DNA of 64,000 nucleotides from Edaphobacter modestus (GCF_004217555.1 NZ_SHKW01000001.1:5146001-5210000); one strand, 5' to 3'; positions 1-9,024 are shown, counted from the first letter of the stretch. Numbers and translations: made by a program. The notes: generated from the sequence alone by a model not told the origin.

Positions 1-63
1 GCCGGCGAGACGCAGCGCAAGAAAGAGATCCGTGCCGCACTCGGAGACGAGTGGCACATTTGA
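1..63 (+). CDS. C-terminal end of an unidentified protein (partial)
   Basis: An open frame enters from the left edge and ends at a TGA at 61-63, giving about 20 residues that end in DEWHI. The tail is charged (KKEIRAALGDEW) and too short to place in a family. The stop lies 21 bases before the Mrp start, so the two genes are probably co-transcribed. Confidence 0.5.
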   Translation, partial: AGETQRKKEIRAALGDEWHI

Positions 64-84
64 AGCTTTAGGAAAGGATTCGTT

Positions 85-918
85 ATGGGACATATGGGAG
101 CAGGAGTTCCGCCGGCGCCGCAGCCTTTGCCGGGCGTGGCGCACGTTGTAGCGGTCGGTAGCGGCAAGGGTGGTGTAGGAAAGACGACGGTAGCGGTCAA
201 TCTTTCGGTGGCGCTGGCCAAACTTGGGTACAAGGTCGGGCTGATCGATGCGGATATCTACGGGCCGAACGTCCCGACGATGATGGGAACGACGCGCCAG
301 CCGAACGTCGTAGGCGAAAACCGCATTGAGCCGATCCTGGCTCATGGAGTGAAGTTCATCTCGATCGGGCTGATTTCGCCGGGAGACAAGCCTCTGGTGA
401 TGCGCGGACCCATGCTGCACCAGATCATTCGCCAGTTCCTGCAACAGGTGGAATGGGGCGAGCTCGACTTCCTGATCGTTGACCTTCCTCCGGGAACCGG
501 CGATGTGGTGATCTCCCTGGTCCAGACGGTTCCGCTGACCGGCGCGGTGGTGGTTTCTACCGGGTCGAACGTGGCCCTTGAGGATGCCCGCAAGGCCCTG
601 GAGATGTTTCATCAGGTGAAGGTCGAGGTTCTGGGGATGGTCGAGAATATGTCCCAGATGACGCTGCCTTCGGGGGAGGTCATCGACGTCTTCGGAGCCG
701 GCGGAACCGAGCGCACAGCGGCGCAGTTCGGTCTGGCTTTTCTGGGTGCGCTGGAGCTGAATCCTGCGATCCGTGAAGGCGGCGACAAGGGGTTGCCGAT
801 CGCGCTGGCGGGCCCGGACTCAAAGTTGGCTTCGGAGGTCTACACGATGGCTCAGCGGGTTGCCGACAAAGCGAAGCAGGTTGCGTCTAAAAATGAGAAT
901 GTGTTCGAGATCAGTTAA
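85..918 (+). CDS. mrp: Mrp/ApbC/NBP35-family P-loop ATPase lacking cysteines
   Basis: Mrp proteins are cytoplasmic dimeric ATPases that carry iron-sulfur clusters to apo-proteins. The deviant Walker A motif GSGKGGVGKTT lies at about residues 26-36, followed by DADIYGPNVP and IVDLPPGTGD, all signatures of the family. The 277-residue protein is the short form without the N-terminal MIP18/DUF59 domain. After VENMS, where the family usually has a CPxC pair that bridges the cluster, this protein reads QMTLPSGEV, and there is no cysteine anywhere in it. The AGGAAAGG at about 70-77 supports the ATG at 85; a second ATG at 94 is possible. Family assignment is firm, but cluster carriage is doubtful. 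Confidence 0.93.
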   Translation: MGHMGAGVPPAPQPLPGVAHVVAVGSGKGGVGKTTVAVNLSVALAKLGYKVGLIDADIYGPNVPTMMGTTRQPNVVGENRIEPILAHGVKFISIGLISPGDKPLVMRGPMLHQIIRQFLQQVEWGELDFLIVDLPPGTGDVVISLVQTVPLTGAVVVSTGSNVALEDARKALEMFHQVKVEVLGMVENMSQMTLPSGEVIDVFGAGGTERTAAQFGLAFLGALELNPAIREGGDKGLPIALAGPDSKLASEVYTMAQRVADKAKQVASKNENVFEIS

Positions 919-974
919 CTGAAACTCCGACACGCTTGACGCGAACGATAGACTGGTTTCAAGCGGGGGAGGGA

Positions 975-2054
975 ATGATGGCAGATGCATGGCGGATTAC
1001 AGCTCGGCAGCGAGCTATTCTGACGGCCATCATTGAGAGCTATATCGAGACCGGAGAACCTGTGGGCTCCGGGACCATCGCCCGGCTGCGAATCCAGGAA
1101 GGCTCCGGTATGAGTCCGGCGACCATCCGGAACGAGATGGTGGAGCTGGCCGAAGCGGGACTCCTCGAACAACCACATACGTCTGCAGGGCGAATTCCGA
1201 CCGCGATGGCGTTTCGGATGTATGTGGAGCAGTTGAGCAGCGGAGCCCATCCCAGGGGCGGCGCGCGACGGTTGACGGCGCAGTCGCGCCGGCAGATCGA
1301 TTCCAGCTTTGTGGGAGTCGCGGGCACGCAGGCGGTGCTCGAAAGAACTTCACATGTGCTGGCAATGCTTTCGAGTGGAGTCGGAGTGGCGGTCGCGACG
1401 GCTGCGGAAGGAGATCTGCTGGAACACGTGCACTTCTCGAGGCTGGCTCCCGCAAGCATTCTTGCCGTGGTCGTGACCAAATCAGGAGTGGTTCGGGATC
1501 GCGTACTGGCGCTGGACCGGGATCTGAGTCTGGTGGAACTGGAGACCGCATCCAATTTTCTGAACGAGCACTTTCGGGGCTGGAGCATCGAGCAGGTGCG
1601 CTCGGAGCTGGCGAAGCTGGTGGACCGGGAACGAAGCGAGTATCAGCAGCTGCTGAACTCCGTGCAACAGCTCTGGGTGAAGGCGGTTCGGGAGACCGAC
1701 GCTTCGATGCCTCCGGTTTACGTGGAAGGCGTGGCAAACCTGGTAAGCGCGAATACCGACGGCGAACGTCTGCGGGAGATGCTTGCCGCACTCGAAGCCA
1801 AGCAGCGCCTGGTGGATCTGCTGAATGCCTATATCGATGCGCGCCAGCAGAGCGTGCGGGTCATCTTCGATCTGGAAGAACAGGCGCCGGAGATGGCGGG
1901 CCTGGTGCTGATCGCAGCTCCGGCGAGGATGGCGGGTGAGAGCCGAGGAACCATTGGCGTGATCGGCTCCAAGAGGATGGATTACGAAAACACGATGAAC
2001 GCGGTAAGCTACCTCTCCCGCGTCTTCGACCGGATTGTCCCTGCATCGGGGTGA
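975..2054 (+). CDS. hrcA: Heat-inducible transcription repressor HrcA
   Basis: HrcA represses class I heat-shock genes by binding the CIRCE operator. The N-terminal winged helix is visible (RQRAILTAIIESYIETGEPV, then MSPATIRNEMVELAEAGLL, then HTSAGRIPT), followed by the inserted GAF-like and dimerisation parts. A TTG at 936 could extend the frame, but the purine-rich GGGGGAGGG at 965-973 sits just before ATGATG at 975/978, so one of these is the likely start. It heads hrcA-grpE-dnaJ. No CIRCE inverted repeat is visible upstream, so its own promoter may not be its target. Confidence 0.95.
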   Translation: MMADAWRITARQRAILTAIIESYIETGEPVGSGTIARLRIQEGSGMSPATIRNEMVELAEAGLLEQPHTSAGRIPTAMAFRMYVEQLSSGAHPRGGARRLTAQSRRQIDSSFVGVAGTQAVLERTSHVLAMLSSGVGVAVATAAEGDLLEHVHFSRLAPASILAVVVTKSGVVRDRVLALDRDLSLVELETASNFLNEHFRGWSIEQVRSELAKLVDRERSEYQQLLNSVQQLWVKAVRETDASMPPVYVEGVANLVSANTDGERLREMLAALEAKQRLVDLLNAYIDARQQSVRVIFDLEEQAPEMAGLVLIAAPARMAGESRGTIGVIGSKRMDYENTMNAVSYLSRVFDRIVPASG

Positions 2055-2156
2055 ATCGAAGGACTTTGTCACCTTTGATGTCGCTGCCGCTGTAACCGGC
2101 TCCTTGCCGGTATCCCGAGGCTTGCGCGATCGGCGATAATAGATGAGGAAACGACA

Positions 2157-2726
2157 ATGAGGAGACATAATTCCATGCAGGACGAGACGACTGTACAGGC
2201 CGTGCAGGAGGGAGAAGTTGTCACCCGCCTTCCGGAGGAGCCGGTGCAGGAGGTGGCTTCGGCGCAGGCGGAGCTGGAGCAGGTAAAGGGTGAGCGCGAT
2301 CAGCTTCTGGATCGGCTGGCGCGGCTGCAGGCGGAGTTCGACAATGCCCGCAAGCGCGAAGCCAAGGAACGCCAGGATGTGCGCGATTACACGGTTTCGA
2401 GTACCGTCGAACCGTTTCTGGGTGTGATGGACAACTTCCAGCTAGCGCTGAAGTCGGACGGATCGGCTGAGCAGCTGCGAACCGGTGTAGAACTGATTCT
2501 AAAGCAGATGGAAGACGCTCTGCGGGCCCTGAATGTGGTTCCGGTGGAGAGTGCAGGGGCGCAGTTCGATCCACGGGTTCATGAAGCTTTGGGAAGTGTT
2601 GAAACCAAGGAGTTCCCGGATCATCAGGTATTGGAGGAGATTCGCCGCGGATACAAGGTTCGCGACAAGCTTCTCCGTCCGGCGCTGGTGAGGATTGCTT
2701 CGAATCCGTCGGTGGTAAGCGATTAG
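2157..2726 (+). CDS. grpE: Nucleotide exchange factor GrpE
   Basis: GrpE releases ADP from DnaK. The protein has the expected long N-terminal coiled coil (about residues 35-75: EQVKGERDQLLDRLARLQAE, then FDNARKREAKER) and a C-terminal beta domain with FDPRVHEAL near residue 140 and YKVRDKLLRPALVRIA near the end. Its 189 residues are normal. Two starts fit: ATG 2157, preceded by GAGG, or ATG 2175, preceded by GAGGAGA inside the first codons. It lies about 100 bases after hrcA and 30 before dnaJ, in one transcription unit. Confidence 0.95.
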   Translation: MRRHNSMQDETTVQAVQEGEVVTRLPEEPVQEVASAQAELEQVKGERDQLLDRLARLQAEFDNARKREAKERQDVRDYTVSSTVEPFLGVMDNFQLALKSDGSAEQLRTGVELILKQMEDALRALNVVPVESAGAQFDPRVHEALGSVETKEFPDHQVLEEIRRGYKVRDKLLRPALVRIASNPSVVSD

Positions 2727-2756
2727 TTTTTTTGATGCGGCAGAGGTAGTTGAAGG

Positions 2757-3917
2757 ATGAGTGCGACGGCAAACGTGACCAAAGTTGATTTCTATGAAGT
2801 GTTGAGCGTCTCGCGGGATGCCTCCGATCAGGAGCTGAAGACGGCGTACCGCAAACTGGCGATGCAGTATCACCCTGACCGCAATCCGGGCGATGCCGCG
2901 GCCGAAGAGAAGTTCAAGGAGTGCAGCGAGGCCTACCAGGTCCTGAGTGACGCGGATAAGCGTGCGGCCTACGATCGCTACGGCCACGCGGCGTTCAATG
3001 GAAGCTCGAGCGGAAACGGCGGCGGTCCGTTCGGAGGCGGCGGCTTCGGGAATGCCCAGGACCTCGGGGATATCTTCGGCGATCTTTTCGGCGAGATGTT
3101 CAACATGGGTGGCTCGGGCCGTGGCGGCCATGCCTCACGGGTGCAGCGTGGGCGTGATCTGCGCTACGACCTGACCCTCGAGTTCGAGGAGGCTGCGTTC
3201 GGGGTCGAACGCGAGATCAAGATCCGGCGCAGTGAGGTCTGCCCGGATTGCCACGGAAACGGAGCCGCGCGCGGGAAACAGCCGGTGACCTGCACGCAGT
3301 GCGGGGGGCGCGGGCAGCAGCGGTTCCAGCAGGGCTTCTTCTCGGTAGCCCGGACCTGCTCAGTGTGTGGTGGAACCGGAACCCTGATCGTAGACCCGTG
3401 TGCGACCTGCGTTGGCGAGACCAGGGTACAGACGGAGCATAAGATCCTGGTCAAGGTCCCGGCGGGCGTGGAGCAGGATACCCGCATCCGCTACCAGGGC
3501 GAGGGCGAGGCAGGTAAATTCGGCGGTCCCTCAGGCGACCTCTACGTCGTTCTCAATGTGAAGGCGCACAAGTTCTTCGAACGCGATGGCGACGACCTGC
3601 ATTGCGTGATGCCGATCTCGTACCCGCAGGCGGCACTTGGGACAGACCTCGAGATTCAGACCCTTGAGGGCGTTGAGACCCTGAAGATTCCCGAAGGCGT
3701 GCAGAGCGGACGCGAGTTCAAGCTGCGAGGCAAGGGCGTTCCGCACCTCAATGAACGGGGCAAAGGGGATCTCATTGTGGAGATCAGGGTTCAGACGCCG
3801 ACCAAACTGAACCGGCACCAGAAAGATCTTCTTCGGGAGCTTGGGGAGACGATGCAGGTGGAGAACACGCCGACCTCCCGGGGAATTCTGGACAAGGTCA
3901 AGGAGATGTTCAACTAG
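2757..3917 (+). CDS. dnaJ: Chaperone protein DnaJ, fourth zinc motif altered
   Basis: DnaJ delivers unfolded clients to DnaK and stimulates its ATPase. Domains in order: J domain (about residues 8-75, HPD motif in YHPDRNPGD), a Gly/Phe-rich linker (about 80-125), the cysteine-rich zinc domain (about 160-230), then the C-terminal beta domains. Three zinc repeats are canonical (CPDCHGNG, CTQCGGRG, CSVCGGTG). The fourth reads CATCVGET, keeping both cysteines and the first glycine but losing the last. The length of 386 residues is usual for type I DnaJ. A strong hairpin terminator follows about 30 bases after the stop. Confidence 0.96.
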   Translation: MSATANVTKVDFYEVLSVSRDASDQELKTAYRKLAMQYHPDRNPGDAAAEEKFKECSEAYQVLSDADKRAAYDRYGHAAFNGSSSGNGGGPFGGGGFGNAQDLGDIFGDLFGEMFNMGGSGRGGHASRVQRGRDLRYDLTLEFEEAAFGVEREIKIRRSEVCPDCHGNGAARGKQPVTCTQCGGRGQQRFQQGFFSVARTCSVCGGTGTLIVDPCATCVGETRVQTEHKILVKVPAGVEQDTRIRYQGEGEAGKFGGPSGDLYVVLNVKAHKFFERDGDDLHCVMPISYPQAALGTDLEIQTLEGVETLKIPEGVQSGREFKLRGKGVPHLNERGKGDLIVEIRVQTPTKLNRHQKDLLRELGETMQVENTPTSRGILDKVKEMFN

Positions 3918-3946
3918 AGGATCTCCATCGGGACGAATGTTTTCCC

Positions 3947-3985
3947 AAGAAAAATCCCCGAACTGAGCGTTCGGGGATTTTTCTT
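3947..3985. terminator. Bidirectional intrinsic terminator between dnaJ and the SDR gene
   Basis: A perfect 17-base inverted repeat (arms 3947-3963 and 3969-3985) with a 5-base TGAGC loop. The GC core CCCCGAAC/GTTCGGGG is flanked by A-rich then T-rich arms, so an RNA from either strand forms a hairpin followed by U residues. It lies between convergent stop codons. Confidence 0.9.
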
Positions 3986-4001
3986 GTGGGACGGGATTCC
4001 G

Positions 4002-4826
4002 TCACCGGGCGATGCTGTAGCGGGATGCAGGCACATTCGTCTGCATGGCGTGGAACATCTTTTCTCGTAGGGCATCGAACTCAGCCCACAACTGCTCATC
4101 CTCGAGTGAGGGCAAGGTGACCGCTTCTCCGAGGTCCAGACCTGCAAGCGCCGCGTCGACACAGTCCTCAGCGCTCATGATCATGGAGGGATTCATGATC
4201 TTCGGGTCAACCCCGGCGAGCTCCCAGATCTCCGTGGCGGTGCCTGCGGGGAGCACGAGCTGAATCCGGACCCCGGTGGCCGCAAACTCCTGCTGCAGAC
4301 CGGAGGTGAAGAGCATGACGAAGGCCTTGGTCCCGCTGTAGGTGGTGCTTGCGGAGCGGCTGTAGAACGATTGCACAGAGCCGATGTTGATCAGGGTGCC
4401 GTGATTGCGAGCTGCAAAGCCAGGTAACACGGCGAGACTGAGACGTGCCAACGCAGTGTTGTTAATACTGATCAGTCGCTCGATGTCCTCCGAGGAGGTG
4501 CGAACGGTGGGAGCTGCGACGGCAATGCCGGCATTGTTGACCAGCATCGTCACGTTCTCGTCGTTCCCGATTCTTTCGGCCAGACGCTGCAGATCGTCAG
4601 GATCTCCAAGGTCGGCGATCACGGTTTCTACGCGAATTTCATAATTTTGCTTCAGCTCGTCGGCCACGGCTTGGAGCCGGTCGCCACGACGGGCCACAAG
4701 CATAAGATCGTAGCCCCGTGCCGCCAGCCGGTCCGCATAAATTTTCCCTATTCCGGAGGAGGCTCCGGTAACGACTGCCACACCTTTTTCGGTTTCCATT
4801 GCTTCCTGCAGATCGGAGTTACTCAT
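4002..4826 (-). CDS. Short-chain dehydrogenase/reductase (SDR)
   Basis: A classical SDR, an NAD(P)-dependent oxidoreductase of unknown substrate. The cofactor motif TGASSGIGK is near the N-terminus, NNAG follows, and the catalytic set is present: Ser in INIGSVQ and YSGTK (YxxxK). Two in-frame ATGs exist. The inner one at 4826 (MSNSDLQEAM) is preceded at normal spacing by GGAGGG, which lies inside the longer frame starting at 4844, so the inner start is preferred. It is convergent with dnaJ and shares its terminator. Confidence 0.88.
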   Translation of the reverse strand: MSNSDLQEAMETEKGVAVVTGASSGIGKIYADRLAARGYDLMLVARRGDRLQAVADELKQNYEIRVETVIADLGDPDDLQRLAERIGNDENVTMLVNNAGIAVAAPTVRTSSEDIERLISINNTALARLSLAVLPGFAARNHGTLINIGSVQSFYSRSASTTYSGTKAFVMLFTSGLQQEFAATGVRIQLVLPAGTATEIWELAGVDPKIMNPSMIMSAEDCVDAALAGLDLGEAVTLPSLEDEQLWAEFDALREKMFHAMQTNVPASRYSIAR

Positions 4827-5261
4827 CAAATAAACACCCTCCATTTAGGAGAACACGTCGGCACGCAAGATATTCCATCTCTTCAAAGCCGATAGGCGGG
4901 GTGCGAGCGTTCGATTTTGGGACAGTGAGCGTAGGATTAGGACGTTCAGGTGAGAGGCGACCTACTGCCGCGTTTGACCGTGACCTGTCCAGCCCTCCTC
5001 GCTCGTTGCTGCCGGTTTGGTAGCGCTTTGGGCGGTCGATGGCTGAATGCTCATCTCGGAAACGGGAGGATTTGCCGATGACGAAGATGGTCGAGGGGTC
5101 GTCTTAAAGACAGAAAGACAGAACGAACGAATTGTGCCTCGTCCTGAGATCAGGTCGTAGGCCCCTGATCCGTCATTTGCATAGAGCATTGGAGCCGGGG
5201 TTTGCGACTTATCCCATACCTGATGCATCGAATATCTGATAATTTGATAAAAGGACACTCA
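4827..5261. other. Intergenic region upstream of lon and of the SDR gene
   Basis: About 435 bases between divergent genes. It should hold promoters for both, but I see no convincing sigma-70 pair, CIRCE element or RNA structure. An in-frame TTG at 5202 could extend lon, but the leader it would encode does not resemble Lon. Confidence 0.5.
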
Positions 5262-7709
5262 ATGGCAAACGACTTCGTTAGTGTAATCAAGCCGACAGCG
5301 AAAAACTCCGAGGGGAGCGAGGGCGCGAATGGCAAGCGGCCGGTTCCGGTCTTGCCAGTTCGCGATACGGTTCTCTTTCCGCATGCGGTACTTCCTTTGA
5401 CGGTGGGCCGTGAAAGCTCCATTCAACTGATTCAATCTCTGGGCGAGGAGAAGTCGATCCTGGTGGTGGCTCAGCGCGATGCGCGCCAGGACGCCCCGCA
5501 GGCGTCGGATCTTTACGCTATTGGCACGCGCGCCACCGTTCACAAGGTTGTGAAGATGCCGAACCAGAGTCTTTTTGTGTTTACGGAGGGAAATGAGCGT
5601 GTGCACCTGGGGGAATTTACCCAGCTGCAGCCGTTTATGACTGCGGAGTTCGAGGTGATCGGCGAGACCGAGCCGGAGAAGACGCCGGAGACGGAGGCTC
5701 TGCAGAGGAACGTGGTGAGCCAGTTCCAGCAGATCGTAACCTCGTCGCCGACGCTGTCCGATGATCTGCAGACGATCGCGATCAACATCGAGGAGCCGGG
5801 CCGGCTGGCGGACTTTATTGCTTCGTCGCTTCCGTTTCTGACGACGACGGACAAGCAGGATCTTCTGGAGATGCCAGACATCACCAAGCGCCTGGAGCGG
5901 ATCAATCAGCACCTGGCGAAGGAGCTGGATGTCCAGCAACTCAGAAACAAGATCCAGAGCGAGGTACAGGACTCGGTGCAGCAGTCGCAGCGGGACTACT
6001 ACCTGCGCGAGCAGCTGAAGGCGATCCAGAAGGAACTTGGCGATGTGGACGAGAGCCAGAAGGATATCGCGGAGCTGAAGGAGAAGATTGAAGCCGCCGG
6101 GATGCCGGAGGAGACGAAGAAAGACGCGCTGAAGGAGCTGAGCCGGTTGAGCCGGATGAGCCCGATGGCGGCGGACTACAGCCTGACGCGCAATTATGTC
6201 GAGTGGCTGGCGGTGCTGCCGTGGTCGAAGGGTTCTGCTATCGCAGAGGTCGATATCAAGAAGGCGAAGGAGTTCCTCGACGAGGACCACTATGGCCTAA
6301 AGAAGGTAAAGGAGCGCATCCTGGACTACCTCTCGGTCCGACGGTTGAAGCCGGATATGAAGGGGCCGATCCTGTGCTTTGTCGGGCCTCCGGGCGTCGG
6401 TAAGACCTCGCTTGGACGTTCGATTGCGCGGGCTCTGGGACGGAAGTTTTCGCGTATCTCGCTCGGCGGCATGCACGACGAGGCGGAGATCCGTGGACAT
6501 CGCCGGACGTACATCGGGGCGCTGCCGGGGCAGATTATCCAGCACCTGAAGAGGGTGGAGGTGAACGACCCGGTCTTCATGCTGGATGAGATCGACAAGC
6601 TGGGACGCGACTTCCGGGGAGACCCTGCGAGCGCGTTGCTCGAGACCCTGGACCCGGAGCAGAACAACACGTTCCGCGACAACTATCTCGATCAGCCGTT
6701 TGATCTGTCGAAGGTGCTGTTTATCTGCACGGCGAATCAGCTGGATACGATTCCGGCGCCGTTGCTGGACCGCATGGAGATTATCGAGCTGACGGGTTAT
6801 ACGGAGGAGGAGAAGGTCAACATCGCAGAACGGTATCTGGTTCCGCGGCAGATCAAGGAGAACGGCGTCGAGGAAGCGATGATCGAGTTCCCGACGGAGA
6901 GCGTGGCGATGATCGCGCGGCATTACACGCGTGAGGCCGGAGTTCGCAAGCTGGAACAGAGAATCGGAACGGTTGCGCGCAAGGTGGCTCGCAAGATCGC
7001 CGAAGGCCAGACGGAGAAGATCACGATCACGCCGGAGGTGATCCATGAGTTCCTGGGCGGTATCAAGGTCCGCGTGGACACGGAGATCGCCGAGCGGACG
7101 AAGCGGGCGGGCGTGGTGGTGGGCCTGGCGTGGACACCTGCGGGAGGCGATGTGCTCTTCATCGAGGCGAACAAGATGAAGGGCAAGGGCGGCTTCACGA
7201 TCACCGGCCAGATCGGCGATGTGATGAAGGAGAGCATGCAGGCGGCGCTGACCTGGGTGCGCTCGAACGCAGGGAAGTTCGGCCTGGAGCAGGACTTCAC
7301 GAAGGACACGGATATCCATATCCACGTTCCGGCGGGGGCGATCCCGAAGGACGGTCCTTCGGCGGGAGTCACGATGGCGACGGCGCTGGTGAGTCTGTTG
7401 ACGGACACGCCGGTGCATCCGCTGACGGCGATGACCGGCGAGATCACGCTGAGCGGCAATGTACTGCCGGTTGGCGGGATCAAGGAGAAGTTCCTTGCGG
7501 CGAAACGCGCCGGCGTGCGGGATGTGATTCTGCCGCTGGAGTGCAAGACGCAGGTGGAGGAAGACCTGACGGCCGACCAGATCGAGGGCGTGAAGATTCA
7601 CTATGCCACGAGGATCGAAGAGGTTCTTTCGATTGCACTGCCAAACACGGTGCAGGAAGAGGCCGAGGATGAGGCGGTACGCGAAGAGGTGATTCACGCC
7701 TCAGCGTAA
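5262..7709 (+). CDS. lon: ATP-dependent Lon protease
   Basis: Lon is a cytoplasmic hexameric AAA+ serine protease that degrades misfolded and regulatory proteins. The N-terminal substrate domain begins near residue 25 (PVLPVRDTVLFPHAVLPLTV). A coiled-coil linker follows, then the AAA+ module with Walker A GPPGVGKTS and Walker B FMLDEIDKLG. The C-terminal protease has the catalytic serine in PKDGPSAGVTMATALVS and the lysine in GGIKEKFLAAKRAG. From the ATG at 5262, preceded by AAGGACA, the length is 815 residues, normal for the family. A terminator follows. Confidence 0.97.
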   Translation: MANDFVSVIKPTAKNSEGSEGANGKRPVPVLPVRDTVLFPHAVLPLTVGRESSIQLIQSLGEEKSILVVAQRDARQDAPQASDLYAIGTRATVHKVVKMPNQSLFVFTEGNERVHLGEFTQLQPFMTAEFEVIGETEPEKTPETEALQRNVVSQFQQIVTSSPTLSDDLQTIAINIEEPGRLADFIASSLPFLTTTDKQDLLEMPDITKRLERINQHLAKELDVQQLRNKIQSEVQDSVQQSQRDYYLREQLKAIQKELGDVDESQKDIAELKEKIEAAGMPEETKKDALKELSRLSRMSPMAADYSLTRNYVEWLAVLPWSKGSAIAEVDIKKAKEFLDEDHYGLKKVKERILDYLSVRRLKPDMKGPILCFVGPPGVGKTSLGRSIARALGRKFSRISLGGMHDEAEIRGHRRTYIGALPGQIIQHLKRVEVNDPVFMLDEIDKLGRDFRGDPASALLETLDPEQNNTFRDNYLDQPFDLSKVLFICTANQLDTIPAPLLDRMEIIELTGYTEEEKVNIAERYLVPRQIKENGVEEAMIEFPTESVAMIARHYTREAGVRKLEQRIGTVARKVARKIAEGQTEKITITPEVIHEFLGGIKVRVDTEIAERTKRAGVVVGLAWTPAGGDVLFIEANKMKGKGGFTITGQIGDVMKESMQAALTWVRSNAGKFGLEQDFTKDTDIHIHVPAGAIPKDGPSAGVTMATALVSLLTDTPVHPLTAMTGEITLSGNVLPVGGIKEKFLAAKRAGVRDVILPLECKTQVEEDLTADQIEGVKIHYATRIEEVLSIALPNTVQEEAEDEAVREEVIHASA

Positions 7710-7727
7710 TCGGCAGTCGCTGGATCG

Positions 7728-7764
7728 AGAGGCGGTTCGGGATCTCCGGGCCGCCTCTTTTTTT
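7728..7764 (+). terminator. Intrinsic terminator after lon
   Basis: AGAGGCGG (7728-7735) pairs with CCGCCTCT (7751-7758) around a 15-base loop and runs into seven T residues. It lies about 20 bases after the lon stop and just before the DUF488 ribosome-binding site. Confidence 0.85.
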
Positions 7765-7784
7765 GGGGTTGGAGGAGTTTGGCG

Positions 7785-8321
7785 ATGATGACGATTGGGC
7801 ATTCCACGCTGAGCATCGAGGCGTTTTTGGGGGCGCTTACGGAGAACGGGGTGCGGACGCTGGTGGATGTTCGGAGGTTTCCGGGATCGCGGCGGCATCC
7901 CCAGTTCTCCCAGGCCTCGCTGTTCGCGTCCCTGGAGGCCGTGGGGATTCATGGAGTGTGGAGGGAAGGGCTGGGCGGGCGGCGACCGGCGCTGCCGGAT
8001 AGCGTGAATACGGGGTGGAGAAACGAGAGCTTTCGCGGCTATGCGGATTATATGCAGACCGCGGCCTTCAGGGCGGAGATCGACTGGCTGGCGGGGCTGA
8101 AGGAGATGGAGAAGACGGTTGTAATGTGTGCGGAGGCGCTGCCGTGGCGGTGTCATCGATCGCTGATTGCGGATGCGGTGCTGGCGCGGGGAGTGGGAGC
8201 AGAGAATATTTTTGTGAAGCCGGATGGAGAGAGCTCACGAACGCCGCATGAGATGACGGCGTTTGCGCAGGTTCGGGAGGGACGAGTCTGGTATCCGAAG
8301 GAGCCCGTGTTGTTTGGATGA
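7785..8321 (+). CDS. DUF488 family protein
   Basis: A DUF488 protein of unknown biochemical role. Visible family features are the N-terminal IGHSTLSIEAFLGALTENGV, the VDVRRFPGSRRHPQFS segment, and near the C-terminus CAEALPWRCHRSLIAD with its conserved cysteine, arginine and histidine. GGAGGAG at 7771-7777 supports ATG 7785 (or 7788) over a TTG at 7779. The lon terminator in front suggests its own transcription or read-through. No neighbour points to its job. Confidence 0.85.
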   Translation: MMTIGHSTLSIEAFLGALTENGVRTLVDVRRFPGSRRHPQFSQASLFASLEAVGIHGVWREGLGGRRPALPDSVNTGWRNESFRGYADYMQTAAFRAEIDWLAGLKEMEKTVVMCAEALPWRCHRSLIADAVLARGVGAENIFVKPDGESSRTPHEMTAFAQVREGRVWYPKEPVLFG

Positions 8322-8403
8322 GTCGCTCACAACCAGGGCGAAGAGACGGATACGAAGTGCAGTGGCTATTGGTGGGAACCTCTGAAAGTCGCATCACCGG
8401 CTT

Positions 8404-9024
8404 CTATCGAATGGCACCATGGGAATGATCGTTGTGTATTTTGGCGTCATAGATTCTCATTTGTCTGGTGACGATTTCGTTCGTTTTCAGGATGGCATTT
8501 TGCGTTGTGGCACCGAGCTGGTCCCATGTCCTGAACGTGGATGGTTCCTGAACCGATTCCGGATCGATCTGTCCGTCCTGATCGACCATGGCCGCCATAA
8601 GAATCTGGGCCGATTTCTGGTTTGGGTCGATCCTGATCTGCCGAACTCTGTAACCGATGTCATTGCAGGCGTCCAGATGCGCAGCATCTCCCATCCCCCA
8701 GCTTATCTGGTTAGCACGACAGGCGTTAACGGTCCTATATAGCGTGAATGTCGATAACGTGTAGGTGCCGCGGTTTTGAAAATCGGAATAGTTGCGACTG
8801 AGCCAGGTTGTAGTGGTCACGTCAGGGATATAGATCTCCACATCACGGTCGGAGGAGACGAGGAGGGGGATGGTCCATTGCTGGGTTTCGTCCAAAACCT
8901 GCGTCGGCTTACCGAAAGGTCCTCGCTGTACGACTTGTTGCCCGAAGCTCATCCCAGGAAAAAGCAGGATGAGCAACGATGCAATTCTGAAAACTTCAAG
9001 GTATCGGCGTTTCTGCAAGCCCAT
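8404..9024 (-). CDS. Exported protein of unknown function
   Basis: A 206-residue frame with a Sec-type signal: basic start (MGLQKRRY), a hydrophobic stretch IASLLILLFPGMSFG and a likely cleavage before QQVV. The mature part contains a Trp/Thr-rich beta-like stretch and two cysteines (NACRANQ and LDACNDIGY) that could form a disulfide. I do not recognise a family. It stands alone between plus-strand genes. Confidence 0.65.
   Translation of the reverse strand: MGLQKRRYLEVFRIASLLILLFPGMSFGQQVVQRGPFGKPTQVLDETQQWTIPLLVSSDRDVEIYIPDVTTTTWLSRNYSDFQNRGTYTLSTFTLYRTVNACRANQISWGMGDAAHLDACNDIGYRVRQIRIDPNQKSAQILMAAMVDQDGQIDPESVQEPSTFRTWDQLGATTQNAILKTNEIVTRQMRIYDAKIHNDHSHGAIR

Noticed and set aside
2095..2111. 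ACCGGC-TCCTT-GCCGGT hairpin between hrcA and grpE
   Set aside because: The stem is short and has no T run, so it is not a convincing terminator; processing or attenuation cannot be judged from sequence.
6297..7697. 466-codon minus-strand frame inside lon
   Set aside because: Arg/His/Leu-rich antisense translation of a clearly conserved lon gene.
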